Shown in pieces: positions 25,076 through 33,879 of a stretch of DNA of 64,000 nt. The position numbers were made by a program, and so were the translations under genes. The stretch covers positions 12,942 to 76,941 of the forward strand of contig CAXPEB010000080.1 of NCBI GenBank assembly GCA_964215915.1. The letters are read 5' to 3'. Source of the DNA: UBA8524 sp964215915. Lineage in GTDB: Bacteria > Bacteroidota > Bacteroidia > UBA8524. The notes beneath the pieces were generated by a model. The model ran no database searches. It had not been told where the DNA came from and saw only the letters and a list, made by a program, of their open reading frames with translations. Positions within the stretch are counted from its first letter, which is position 1. The number at the start of each line of letters is the position of its first letter.

Positions 25076-25774
25076 ATGGGAAGTACAACTATTTTACTTT
25101 ATGTGGTCGGCCTGATCCTCATGGTAGTGAGTCTGGTCGTACAGGCAAGGTTCCGGAATAAGGCTAAGCGGTATTCGCAAAGCGGTTTGCAGAATGGCAT
25201 GAGCGGGGCGGAGATCGCCCGTAAAATGCTTAACGATCATGGCATTTACGATGTCAACGTGATCCATAACCCCGGACAACTTACCGATCATTACAATCCC
25301 GCCAACCGTACGGTCAACCTCTCCGATGAAGTATACCACGGTCGCTCCACGCTGGCTGCCGCAGTGGCCGCACACGAATGCGGACATGCCGTACAACATG
25401 CTGAAGCTTACAACTGGCTGGAGTTCCGTTCTACCATGGTAGGCCCGGTGAGCATTGCCTCCCGCTACCTGATCTGGGTGATCATACCCGGACTATTCCT
25501 CGGAGGGTCCCTGGGGCAAACCCTGCTTCTTGTTGGCATAGGCCTGTATTCTCTTACCACCCTGTTCTCATTTGTGACACTTCCTGTGGAGTTTGACGCC
25601 AGTAAGCGAGCGCTTGCCTGGTTGAGTAATAAGGGGCTGGTTCACGGGCAGGAAGAAAGAGAATCCAAAGATGCCCTTCAATGGGCCGCCATGACTTACG
25701 TAATGGCCGCTCTCTCTTCTCTGGCAACCTTGCTGTACTATATTTCCCTGTTCCTGGGAAGGTCTGACGACTAA
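25076..25774 (+). CDS. Membrane zinc metallopeptidase, YugP family
   Basis: A 232-residue membrane metallopeptidase related to Bacillus YugP. The zinc-binding motif HECGH is at residues 100-104, within AAAVAAHECGHAVQHAE. Membrane segments are TILLYVVGLILMVVSLVV near the N-terminus and at about residues 135-150, 155-170 and 205-225. The preceding GMSGAEIARKMLNDHGI is a conserved helix of the family. Physiological substrates are unknown. Full length, and it ends 22 nt before a strong terminator. Confidence 0.9.
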   Translation: MGSTTILLYVVGLILMVVSLVVQARFRNKAKRYSQSGLQNGMSGAEIARKMLNDHGIYDVNVIHNPGQLTDHYNPANRTVNLSDEVYHGRSTLAAAVAAHECGHAVQHAEAYNWLEFRSTMVGPVSIASRYLIWVIIPGLFLGGSLGQTLLLVGIGLYSLTTLFSFVTLPVEFDASKRALAWLSNKGLVHGQEERESKDALQWAAMTYVMAALSSLATLLYYISLFLGRSDD

Positions 25775-25796
25775 GCCGAAAGTAATAAATGAATGC

Positions 25797-25826
25797 AACG
25801 GGCTCTGTAACACCGGAGCCCGTTTT
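25797..25826 (+). terminator. Terminator after the YugP-type gene
   Basis: AACGGGCTC (25797-25805) pairs with GAGCCCGTT (25816-25824), 9 bp, then TTTT-G and another T-run. The second T-run is the -7 box of the next gene. Confidence 0.8.
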
Positions 25827-25827
25827 G

Positions 25828-25835
25828 TATTTTTG
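25828..25835 (+). promoter_or_regulatory. -7 box of the thioredoxin-like protein gene (TATTTTTG)
   Basis: TATTTTTG starts 3 nt after the terminator stem above and ends exactly 4 nt before the ATG at 25840. Confidence 0.65.
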
Positions 25836-25839
25836 ATCC

Positions 25840-27132
25840 ATGAAGCACTTACTTGTCGCACTTCTGCTCTGCTCCTCCGCTTTCCTGGGCGCACAATCTA
25901 TCATTACTGTGGAACTGGATCGCAAGGGTACCGACAAGTACTTTGAAACTTCCCGGCTTATCGCGCCCGTATTCCGGCTTAAGGGCGACAGTATCGAAAG
26001 CTATTATGGGTTCGGGATTGAAAGCAGCGAACCACTCAATACCTATAAGGTGGTTCTGCCGAAATTCACCCAGATCAATGACACCGGCTACACCTTTTTG
26101 TTTTCCAACCTCGACGCTTCACATAAGGGAGAGTACACGGCGGTGCTGGTTGCCAACTACGGGCGTATGCGTTTACCGGCCATCCTGTATGTAGACCGGA
26201 ACCGGAATTATGATTTTACGGATGACGGGAGTCCGGATACCTTTTACAGCAACCTCAACCATATCGATATTGCCCTCTATACCCCCGATAACCCCAAAAG
26301 GCAGGTGATTTACCGGCTCAGTCGGTTTTCATTTACGAAAGACCTGGCCTTTAAAAAAATGGCGAATGAAATGATCCGGAAGCACCAGGGGAACAAGCTG
26401 TATGCAGGCACGGATTTCAGTTTCAGGGAACAGCGGTTCAACCTAAAAACAGCCAATGTAGTGGTGCAGGGAGATTCCTTCTCTGTCACACTCAGAGATG
26501 CCAATTACAATGGTTTGTATAACGAGGCCGGAGTGGATGAGATTCTCATCAATCCATACACGGAAGAAACACTCAGTCACGAACATACTTTCCCGATCCG
26601 GAAGAAGGACGACACCTATTTTGAAAGGAATTTCAAAAGCTATAAGGTAGTATTCCTGGACAGCCTGGGGAATTCCATTCGTTTCCAGTACGACCCGGAC
26701 ACCCGGGCCAGGAGGCAGCTGATCGAAGGTAAAAAAGTTCCCCGTGTCAGCTTCCTCGATGTTCACGGTAAGAAGGTCAAACTGAAATGGTACCGCCGCA
26801 AACCGGTCTACGTGTACTTCTGGAACCGGGAATCCGAAGGTTTTGAAGAAGACACTGCTGCCCTGCGTATGATCCAGGAAAAGTTTTGTCCGATGATCAA
26901 AGTGATCGCGCTGAATTATGGCGACAACCCAAAATCGCTGCCTTCATTCGTAAAATACAACGGCATCACCTACCTGAACGGAGTAGCCACCTACTCCATA
27001 ATCAAGGAATTCCAGGTGGAAGAAGTGCCTTACGGTTTCCTGATGAAAAAGCGGCTTCGCCTGTACAAAAAAGGCCTGAGGCCGACAGAAGTACTGGAAA
27101 TGCTGGAACGTGGAGAAATTCAGTCATGGTAG
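25840..27132 (+). CDS. Secreted protein with degenerate thioredoxin-like C-terminal domain
   Basis: A 430-residue exported protein. It has a signal peptide (HLLVALLLCSSAFLGAQ), a long strand-rich N-terminal part (residues 20-300) with no recognised family, and a C-terminal thioredoxin-like domain (about residues 305-425). That domain begins VSFLDVHGKKVKLKW and continues KPVYVYFWNRESEGFEED, in the position where thioredoxins carry WCxxC. Both cysteines are absent, so it is unlikely to be an active oxidoreductase. The cis-Pro loop is kept (EVPYGFLM). Probably periplasmic. It overlaps the YkgJ gene by 7 nt. Confidence 0.8.
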   Translation: MKHLLVALLLCSSAFLGAQSIITVELDRKGTDKYFETSRLIAPVFRLKGDSIESYYGFGIESSEPLNTYKVVLPKFTQINDTGYTFLFSNLDASHKGEYTAVLVANYGRMRLPAILYVDRNRNYDFTDDGSPDTFYSNLNHIDIALYTPDNPKRQVIYRLSRFSFTKDLAFKKMANEMIRKHQGNKLYAGTDFSFREQRFNLKTANVVVQGDSFSVTLRDANYNGLYNEAGVDEILINPYTEETLSHEHTFPIRKKDDTYFERNFKSYKVVFLDSLGNSIRFQYDPDTRARRQLIEGKKVPRVSFLDVHGKKVKLKWYRRKPVYVYFWNRESEGFEEDTAALRMIQEKFCPMIKVIALNYGDNPKSLPSFVKYNGITYLNGVATYSIIKEFQVEEVPYGFLMKKRLRLYKKGLRPTEVLEMLERGEIQSW

Positions 27133-27593
27133 TACTGAAACCCGAAAAGGAACGGCAACTGTTAAGGAAGAAGCTCCAGCAAATGCGGGATGCCGACGGG
27201 CAACAGCTCGACCGGGAGTTCAGGGCTGCACACGATGCCGTTTTTGCCGTTACCGATTGCCTGCAATGTGCCAACTGTTGCAAAACCAGCAGCCCGATCA
27301 TCGAACAGGAAGATATCGACCGGATCGGTGCGGCACTGGGTATCAGCCGGAGTGAGGTGGTGAGACAGTACCTGGTAATGGATGAAGATGGCGACTTTGT
27401 TTTTCCGGTACAACCCTGCCCCATGCTGCTCGACGACAACCGATGCAAAATCTATGACCACCGTCCGGAAGCCTGCAGGGATTATCCACATACCCGAAGG
27501 AAAGGCATGAAGGACCTGCTCGAACTGACGAAAAAAAATCTGGAGGTTTGTCCGGCTGTAGCAGAAATACTCACACAAATAAAGATCCCTTAA
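27126..27593 (+). CDS. YkgJ-family cysteine cluster protein
   Basis: A 155-residue protein with the YkgJ (formerly UPF0153) cysteine cluster. Conserved cysteines are visible in CLQCANCC, PCPMLLDDNRCKIYDHRP, ACRDYP and a final VCPA. The pattern suggests binding of zinc or an iron-sulphur cluster; biochemical function is not established. The start is the ATG at 27126, which overlaps the previous gene's end by 7 nt; a longer in-frame extension only reads that gene out of frame. A hairpin terminator follows at once. Confidence 0.88.
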   Translation: MVVLKPEKERQLLRKKLQQMRDADGQQLDREFRAAHDAVFAVTDCLQCANCCKTSSPIIEQEDIDRIGAALGISRSEVVRQYLVMDEDGDFVFPVQPCPMLLDDNRCKIYDHRPEACRDYPHTRRKGMKDLLELTKKNLEVCPAVAEILTQIKIP

Positions 27594-27628
27594 CACCCTA
27601 TTAATCAAAGGGTGTCAGAATTTTTTTT
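27593..27628 (+). terminator. Terminator after the YkgJ gene
   Basis: ACACCCT (27593-27599) pairs with AGGGTGT (27609-27615), 7 bp, then CAGAA and eight T. Confidence 0.8.
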
Positions 27629-27786
27629 CAAAGGATTCGAACCTCATGGCAGCCATAGCCGTTATGGCAGTGTCAATTAAATGGAACAATGTGGGATTCG
27701 AGCCGGCTTAAATAGTTAAGAATTCTACAAAATCCGTTAAAATTGAACCTTTAATAGAAACGCACACGTATCGCAAGTATCGAAAT

Positions 27787-29937
27787 ATGAAGAGAAAATT
27801 CTACTTCTTAAGCATGCTGCTGATATCGGGTTTGGCCTTCGGCCAGTCACACGATCATGAGAAATGTGGAACCGATCAGCATTACCAACAGCAAATCCAT
27901 AACGATCCTTCCGTTTTGGAAAGAGCTGCACAGTTTGAAGCCGATTATCAGAAAGTGAAGGAAGAATACGCGAATACCCAGGGCAAGGCTCCTGAGAAGT
28001 TTATTATTCCCGTAGTCTTCCATGTTTTTCATGTCGGCGGACCGGAAAATATTTCCTGGGATCAGATCAAAAACCAGATCGATACCATGAACCGGGCTTT
28101 CAACGGACCTAAATTTGACCGTGTACGTCAAATTTTCTGGGGAGTGGCTGCAGACTGCGAAATCGAATTCCGTCTTGCTACCAAAGACCCAAATGGTAAC
28201 TGTACCGACGGTGTGGTTCGTATTTATGATCCGGAAACCGAAAATGCCACCAACAACATCAAACTGAAAAGTGCCTGGCCTACCGACCGTTATTTCAACG
28301 TTTGGGTAGTGAAGGATATTAACAGTACGACATCTCAGTTGGGTACCATCCTGGGTTACGCCCAGTTCCCCTGGTTCGGCGGCGCCCAAACCGATGGGGT
28401 GGTTATCCGTTCCGACAATGTCGGCAGTATCGGTACCGCCACCAACCCGTCAGTAGGTACTCCTCAATGGGGAAGCACGCTGGTTCACGAGGCCGGCCAC
28501 TGGCTTGGTCTGTATCACCCCTTCCAGGATAGCTGTTTCGGTGGCGACCAGGTAGAGGATACCCCTCCTGTAGAAGCCGCTAACTTCAACTGCGATTACA
28601 ACGCTAACTCCTGCAGTAACGAAACTCCGGACATGCCGGATATGGTGGAAAATTACATGGATTACGCTCCGGGACCCTGTATGGGAACCTTTACCATCGG
28701 GCAAAAACTGCGTATGCATACCACAATGAAAAACTGGCGCCCGAAACTCTGGCTGCCTTCCAACCTGGAAGCTACCGGTACCGCTGATCCTTACACCATG
28801 CCTTCCTGTGCTCCCAGAGCTTACTTCTATACTACCACTCCAAGTGTCTGCAAAGACGGAGTAGTGAATTACCGCAACAACTCATTTAATACTGGCAGTT
28901 CTTCAGCCGGTATTCAATACAGCTGGGAATTCCCTGGCGGAAACCCGAGCAGCAGCAGCGCCACCAACCCACCGAACGTTCAATACAGCGAATCCGGTTG
29001 GTATGACGTAACGCTTATTGCCAGCAATACCAATGGCTCCGATACCTTTACACGTAAAGCCTATATCCAGGTGCACGGATCTACCGGTGAATTCGGTGCC
29101 GGACTGACCGAAGGATTTGAGTTCGAAGTATTCCCGGTAAATGGCTGGTCTATGTACAGCACCAGTGCCGTACAGTTTGAGCGTGTTTCCACCGGAGAAG
29201 GCAGTATCGGAGAAGGCACCCATGCCATCTACGTTCGGAATGGTGCCAGCGAAGTAGGTGCCCGTTTTTACCTGGAATCGCCTACTATGGATCTTTCCAT
29301 GATTTCCAACCCTGTGGTAACCTTCCACTATGCACATGCCAGAAGAAGGAACGCCAACGGTTCCAGCACCGGAGACGTGCTGATCATCCAAACCAGCAGC
29401 GACTGCGGAAAAACCTGGACAAACAGAAAGACCATCAGCGCGGTTGAATTGAGCACCACCGGTACGGCAACTCCTTTCGTACAGGTAAGCTTCTTCCCCA
29501 GCGGACTGGATCAGTGGAAAGTGGGAGTTGCCGAACTGCAAAACGTTCCGACGTCCGAACGCAACAACGTAAAGATCCGTTTCGAACACCGTTCTTTCGG
29601 CGGAAATAACCTGTTCATCGATAATATCAACCTGGGATTCAATACCAGCCTGAACGACCTGTATGCCAACGAATCCAACTTCACGGTGTACCCGAACCCA
29701 AGCTCAGGCAATACCACCATCCATGTGTTCATCCCGGAATCCAAACAGGCAAAAATCGAAGTACTGGATATCTACGGACGTACTGTATCCGTGCTGGCAG
29801 ATGGCCAGATTGCTTCAGGAGAACAAGACTTCACCTTCAGCCCCTCCGGAGATTTGAGTGACGGAATATATTTCGTACGACTGACTATCGACGGTCAGGT
29901 ATTCACACGGAAACTGATGCTGGTTCAGGCCAAATAA
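27787..29937 (+). CDS. Secreted M43-family zinc metalloprotease with PKD and T9SS sorting domains
   Basis: A 716-residue exported metalloprotease of the pappalysin/cytophagalysin (M43) type. It has a signal peptide (YFLSMLLISGLAFGQ) and the extended zinc motif HEAGHWLGLYH at residues 234-244. A Met-turn region follows near NYMDYAPGPCMG, then a PKD-like domain (about residues 350-430, with YSWEFPGGNPSS and ESGWYDVTLIAS) and a beta-sandwich region. The C-terminal type A T9SS sorting domain begins at FTVYPNPSSG and ends in a basic tail. It is probably secreted or surface-attached. It is a single gene with its own terminator. Confidence 0.92.
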   Translation: MKRKFYFLSMLLISGLAFGQSHDHEKCGTDQHYQQQIHNDPSVLERAAQFEADYQKVKEEYANTQGKAPEKFIIPVVFHVFHVGGPENISWDQIKNQIDTMNRAFNGPKFDRVRQIFWGVAADCEIEFRLATKDPNGNCTDGVVRIYDPETENATNNIKLKSAWPTDRYFNVWVVKDINSTTSQLGTILGYAQFPWFGGAQTDGVVIRSDNVGSIGTATNPSVGTPQWGSTLVHEAGHWLGLYHPFQDSCFGGDQVEDTPPVEAANFNCDYNANSCSNETPDMPDMVENYMDYAPGPCMGTFTIGQKLRMHTTMKNWRPKLWLPSNLEATGTADPYTMPSCAPRAYFYTTTPSVCKDGVVNYRNNSFNTGSSSAGIQYSWEFPGGNPSSSSATNPPNVQYSESGWYDVTLIASNTNGSDTFTRKAYIQVHGSTGEFGAGLTEGFEFEVFPVNGWSMYSTSAVQFERVSTGEGSIGEGTHAIYVRNGASEVGARFYLESPTMDLSMISNPVVTFHYAHARRRNANGSSTGDVLIIQTSSDCGKTWTNRKTISAVELSTTGTATPFVQVSFFPSGLDQWKVGVAELQNVPTSERNNVKIRFEHRSFGGNNLFIDNINLGFNTSLNDLYANESNFTVYPNPSSGNTTIHVFIPESKQAKIEVLDIYGRTVSVLADGQIASGEQDFTFSPSGDLSDGIYFVRLTIDGQVFTRKLMLVQAK

Positions 29938-29960
29938 GGCTGACACCTTCAATAAAAGTT

Positions 29961-29988
29961 AAAGCCGCCTTAACGGGCGGCTTTTTTT
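29961..29988 (+). terminator. Terminator after the M43 protease gene
   Basis: AAAGCCGCC pairs with GGCGGCTTT around TTAACG, followed by a run of seven T. Confidence 0.88.
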
Positions 29989-30029
29989 ATGCTTGCTGAT
30001 TTCTTCTTTGACGGATAACCGTAGCGCTC

Positions 30030-31298
30030 TCAAACAAAGCCATGCAGAATGGCCTTTGCATAATTCTCCCAGCTCATTTCTCTGGCAGTTTCATCAATAT
30101 GTTCGCGGGGAATAGGCTCATCCAGGAACCTCGCCATAGTATTTTTCATGGACTCCAGATCACGGTCTTCAGCCAGGTAACCGTTATACCCGTCGCGAAT
30201 GGTTTCCGGAAAATGTCCGACCCGGGTTGCCAATACCGGCAAACGGAAATTATAAGACAGGCTTTCCACTCCCGATGGGGTGGCGGTGAGATAGAATAAT
30301 AAGATACAATCCGACACCTGGAAATAACGGTGTACCTCTTCATTGGGCACAAACTGGTTGAACACCTTCACATCAGGCACATTCAACTCTTCGATCAAAG
30401 CCAGCGGGTTATAGTCTTGCTCGTTATCGGAATTACGCAATACCAGCCTCTTGGCCATACCAAACAGGGCACTTTTCAGCCGGGTACTGAACTTCTTCCC
30501 ATCCAGTGTTTTCCAGAAAGACTCCCCTACCACCAGCAGGGAAATATCATCTCTTTCCTTTCTGAGCATGGAAAAGGCTTCGATTGCCTGATGCAGCCCT
30601 TTGTATTTTCGGATGAATCCGAAAAACAGGAATACATGCTTGTTCAAGCCCCACTCCTGCTTTTGCCGACTGATATCGAACGCGGGGTCCGGTTGGTAGA
30701 GGTCGTAAATGGGGTGATACAGTTTGATAACCGTCCTTCCTTCTTCCCGCTTCCCACTCTCATTCACAGAATAGCGGTGTTCCGGAAAGGTTTGCTTCAA
30801 CTCCTCCACAGTCTTATAGGCATGGGCCACAAAGGTGCTCGGGGTTTTCAGTCCGTAACGGGTAAACCACTTATCTATAGAGCTGGCCTCTTTCTGTACG
30901 ACCAGGTGCAGGTCGAAGATCACTTCTATACCGCTTTTCCGTAACCGGCGTGCCATCCAGCCCATGGGCAGTCCCTGTAGGGCAATAGCCCATTGAAAGA
31001 CCGCCATATCGGGTTTCAGGGATTTGATCAGCCTAACGGTAGCTGACCAGGAAAACGGGTTATTGTAATTGGTGAGGTAATGTACCTGTATGGATGTGCC
31101 TTCGATCAGGCTGCTTTTGCTGCTCCTGTCGATGAAATCTCGGGGAATAATGGCAGGGTACTGTTGAGTCCAGCTGACAATATGCACTTCCGCACCCAAC
31201 GCATCCATGGCCCTGGCCAGAGAAGTATTGTAATTGGAGATCCCGCCTTTGAACTGCGGTCCGGGACCGAATAATACAACCTTAGGCCTTTTGCTCAT
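30030..31298 (-). CDS. Glycosyltransferase family 4 protein
   Basis: A 422-residue GT-B fold glycosyltransferase, probably building a surface polysaccharide at the cytoplasmic face. The N-terminal KVVLFGPGPQFKGGISNYN has the glycine-rich loop of GT4 enzymes. The C-terminal half contains HVFLFFGFIRKYKGLHQAIEA and the donor-binding stretch LFYLTATPSGVESLSYNFRLPV with the E-x7-E type motif. Donor and acceptor sugars are unknown. Its start overlaps the upstream epimerase gene by 17 nt, so the two are co-transcribed leftward. Confidence 0.88.
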   Translation of the reverse strand: MSKRPKVVLFGPGPQFKGGISNYNTSLARAMDALGAEVHIVSWTQQYPAIIPRDFIDRSSKSSLIEGTSIQVHYLTNYNNPFSWSATVRLIKSLKPDMAVFQWAIALQGLPMGWMARRLRKSGIEVIFDLHLVVQKEASSIDKWFTRYGLKTPSTFVAHAYKTVEELKQTFPEHRYSVNESGKREEGRTVIKLYHPIYDLYQPDPAFDISRQKQEWGLNKHVFLFFGFIRKYKGLHQAIEAFSMLRKERDDISLLVVGESFWKTLDGKKFSTRLKSALFGMAKRLVLRNSDNEQDYNPLALIEELNVPDVKVFNQFVPNEEVHRYFQVSDCILLFYLTATPSGVESLSYNFRLPVLATRVGHFPETIRDGYNGYLAEDRDLESMKNTMARFLDEPIPREHIDETAREMSWENYAKAILHGFV

Positions 31299-32340
31299 GC
31301 TGAATTCGTTTCACGGCCGCATCATACACCCGCTTCATCCCTTCTTCCAACGAGATATTCGGCTTCCATCCGTACTTCTCCTGAACATAATCCATATTCG
31401 CATAACGCGAATGCACCCCCACCGGCTTATCCAGCAAAGGCTTGATCTCCGGTTCATAACCGGCATAACGCGTGAAAAGTTCAATGATCTCCAGGAAGCT
31501 GGTCAGCTTGCCGGAACCGATATTGATAGCCGATCCGTCGGATATATTCTCAATAGCCATCAGGATACAATCGATACAGTCATCGATATGCACAAAATCC
31601 CTTCCCTGTTTTCCGCTTCCCCAAACTTCGAACGGGTCCTCCTTTTTCGCTGCACGGGCGGCAATGGCCGGAATGGGATAAGAAAGGTCCTGGTCTTCTC
31701 CGTAACCGGAGAACGGACGCAGGCAGGCTACGGAAACTCCATAATGTGCGGCTGCAATCTGAGCCAGGTATTCCCCGGTAAGTTTTGACCAGCCATAGGT
31801 CATGTCCGGTTGCCCCAATACCGAGTCAAATCGGATTTCACTCTCAGCCAGGGCAATGGCATGATCGGTTGTTTGTTTATTGATGGGATAAGCGGCGGAA
31901 GAACTGGGATAAACCACCCGCTGGGGCTTATACCGGCAAACCCAGTAAAAGAATTCCGCATCGATACTCAGATCGAGGGCAACCATCATCGGGTCTCCAT
32001 CAATCTTGGCTCTTCCCCCCACGATAGCGGCAAAGTGGTATACATCGCTGAAGCGGGGCAAACCCAGGTTAAACTGCTTGTTCACAAAATCGTGATCATC
32101 CGTGATGGCAGTCAGGAATCGCCTGAAGTCTCCTTTCCAGAACAAAAGCCTTCCGTTACGGTAACTTCTGAGTCCATTACCCAGGTCCTTACCTTCTTCG
32201 TCCAGCCAGGACTCAGGCATGGTTCCCGTAGAGAGGTCATCCACCGCAAACAAGGTGTCTTCACTGGTGTTCAGTAGCCTTTTTACCAGGTTTCTCCCCA
32301 CAAACCCGCATGCCCCGGAAACTAAATGTGCTTTTGTCAT
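31282..32340 (-). CDS. NAD-dependent epimerase/dehydratase (extended SDR)
   Basis: A 352-residue nucleotide-sugar epimerase or dehydratase. The Rossmann loop GACGFVGRNL is at residues 9-18. The catalytic Ser-Tyr-Lys set appears as PSSSAAYP and YGWSKLTGEY. The C-terminal region has GSGKQGRDFVHIDDCIDCI, typical of UDP-sugar modifying enzymes. It carries an unusual insertion around residues 40-85 (SWLDEEGKDLGNGLRSYRNG). The substrate cannot be assigned. It overlaps the GT4 gene by 17 nt, suggesting joint work on one surface glycan. Confidence 0.88.
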   Translation of the reverse strand: MTKAHLVSGACGFVGRNLVKRLLNTSEDTLFAVDDLSTGTMPESWLDEEGKDLGNGLRSYRNGRLLFWKGDFRRFLTAITDDHDFVNKQFNLGLPRFSDVYHFAAIVGGRAKIDGDPMMVALDLSIDAEFFYWVCRYKPQRVVYPSSSAAYPINKQTTDHAIALAESEIRFDSVLGQPDMTYGWSKLTGEYLAQIAAAHYGVSVACLRPFSGYGEDQDLSYPIPAIAARAAKKEDPFEVWGSGKQGRDFVHIDDCIDCILMAIENISDGSAINIGSGKLTSFLEIIELFTRYAGYEPEIKPLLDKPVGVHSRYANMDYVQEKYGWKPNISLEEGMKRVYDAAVKRIQHEQKA

Positions 32341-32442
32341 GATTCGCTAACGCTAAGAGGCCGCAATATCCGTAAATTCAATTAAAATGGAGGAATACAC
32401 GGCACCCATTTTATCGAGCCGGTATTGCTTTTCTTTGTATGG

Positions 32443-33879
32443 ATGAAATTCGCCCTGCGTTGGTTGGCGGGCCCTGCCCTGTTTTCCCTCCTTTTATTGT
32501 TCCGCCCACTGATGTCTATCAGTCCGGATCAGGTTTATGTATTGGCCGTAGCAGCCTGGATGATTTCCTGGTGGATCTCCGAGTGTGTGCCCATGGGCAT
32601 AACAGCCCTGCTCCCCATTATCCTGTTTCCGGCAGGAAACATCAGCGATACCGCCATGGTAATCGGGAATTATGCCAATACCACCCTCTACCTTTTCCTG
32701 GGAGGGTTTATGCTGGCTCTGGGGATTGAACGAACCGGACTGCATGAGCGGATTGCATTGGCTATCATACGCCTGTTTGGCAGCAGCAGTTCCGGACTGG
32801 TATTCGGTTTTTTCCTTTCAACCTGTTTCCTGAGCATGTGGGTAAGCAATACGGCAACGGCTCTGATGATGCTGCCCATGGCCCGTTCGGTAGTGGTTTT
32901 GCTGGAACCCGGCATGCAGAAAAACGGACAGATGGCAGATGCGCGTAATCTTTCTATCCTATTGTGTCTGGGTATTGCCTATGCTGCCAATATCGGGGGT
33001 GTAGCCACCCTGATCGGAACACCGCCCAACGTGGTCATGAAAGGATATGTGCAGGAATTGCTGGGCACCGAACTCGGCTTCGGGCGATGGATGGCTTTTG
33101 GCATCCCCTTGTCGCTCAGTCTGCTGGGGATTACCTATTTGCTTATGATGCGCTTGTACCCGCTGAAAAACAAACGGATTGCCGGAGCGGAAACGCTCAT
33201 TGCCCATAAGTGGAATGAACTCGGAAAGATGAAAGGACCGGAAGCCATTTCGCTGGGCATCTTCCTGTTTACTGCCCTCTGCTGGGTACTGGGACCCTGG
33301 TTCAATACACTTCTCAATGCAAAAGTATTTGACGACACACTTACGGCAATACTCGGGGGAAGCCTGATGTTCGTCTTTCCGCTGGATCGCGGTTTCAGAA
33401 GTTTTATCCTGGAGCCGGGGGATATCCGCAGACTTCCCTGGGACATCCTGCTTTTATTCGGGGGCGGTTTGTCCCTTGCCCTTGGATTGAAAGTGAGCGG
33501 ATGGATGGAATTGGTTGCGACTTGGTCACAAAGCCTGGAGCTTTCACCGGTTATGCTGCTCTTACTGCTTACCCTGATCATGCTGTTGCTCACGGAGCTG
33601 ATGAGCAATGTGGCGCTTGCCAGCATTTTCATCCCTGTAGTGATGGGGATTGCAGAAGCCAAGGGCTATTCAGCCATCTCTTTTGCCGTGGCTGTCGGTG
33701 TGGCTTCGAGTTTTGCCTTCATGCTTCCGATCAGCACCCCGCCCAATGCCATTGTATACGGCAGCGGATACGTCCCCATGAAGAGCATGATCCGAACAGG
33801 TATTTGGCTGAATCTGATCAGTGTAATCCTGGTAGTGCTTTTCGTTTGGCTCCTTGGTCCTTACGCCTTCGGTTCCTGA
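32443..33879 (+). CDS. SLC13/DASS family anion-sodium symporter
   Basis: A 478-residue multi-pass inner membrane transporter of the divalent anion:sodium symporter family, which imports dicarboxylates, citrate, phosphate or sulphate. The family's paired substrate motifs are recognisable as the first SNTATALMMLPMA and the second SNVALASIFIPV. LLFGGGLSLALGL and PPNAIVYGSGYV are also typical. About 12 hydrophobic segments. The ATG at 32443 is preferred to 32425. Its end overlaps the convergent NfeD gene by 19 nt. Confidence 0.9.
   Translation: MKFALRWLAGPALFSLLLLFRPLMSISPDQVYVLAVAAWMISWWISECVPMGITALLPIILFPAGNISDTAMVIGNYANTTLYLFLGGFMLALGIERTGLHERIALAIIRLFGSSSSGLVFGFFLSTCFLSMWVSNTATALMMLPMARSVVVLLEPGMQKNGQMADARNLSILLCLGIAYAANIGGVATLIGTPPNVVMKGYVQELLGTELGFGRWMAFGIPLSLSLLGITYLLMMRLYPLKNKRIAGAETLIAHKWNELGKMKGPEAISLGIFLFTALCWVLGPWFNTLLNAKVFDDTLTAILGGSLMFVFPLDRGFRSFILEPGDIRRLPWDILLLFGGGLSLALGLKVSGWMELVATWSQSLELSPVMLLLLLTLIMLLLTELMSNVALASIFIPVVMGIAEAKGYSAISFAVAVGVASSFAFMLPISTPPNAIVYGSGYVPMKSMIRTGIWLNLISVILVVLFVWLLGPYAFGS

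Noticed and set aside
27631..27706. Two tRNA T-arm-like sequences (GGTTCGAATCC and CTCGAATCCC on the minus strand)
   Set aside because: No acceptor stem, D-arm or anticodon arm could be fitted around either. They may be chance, or remnants too short to call.
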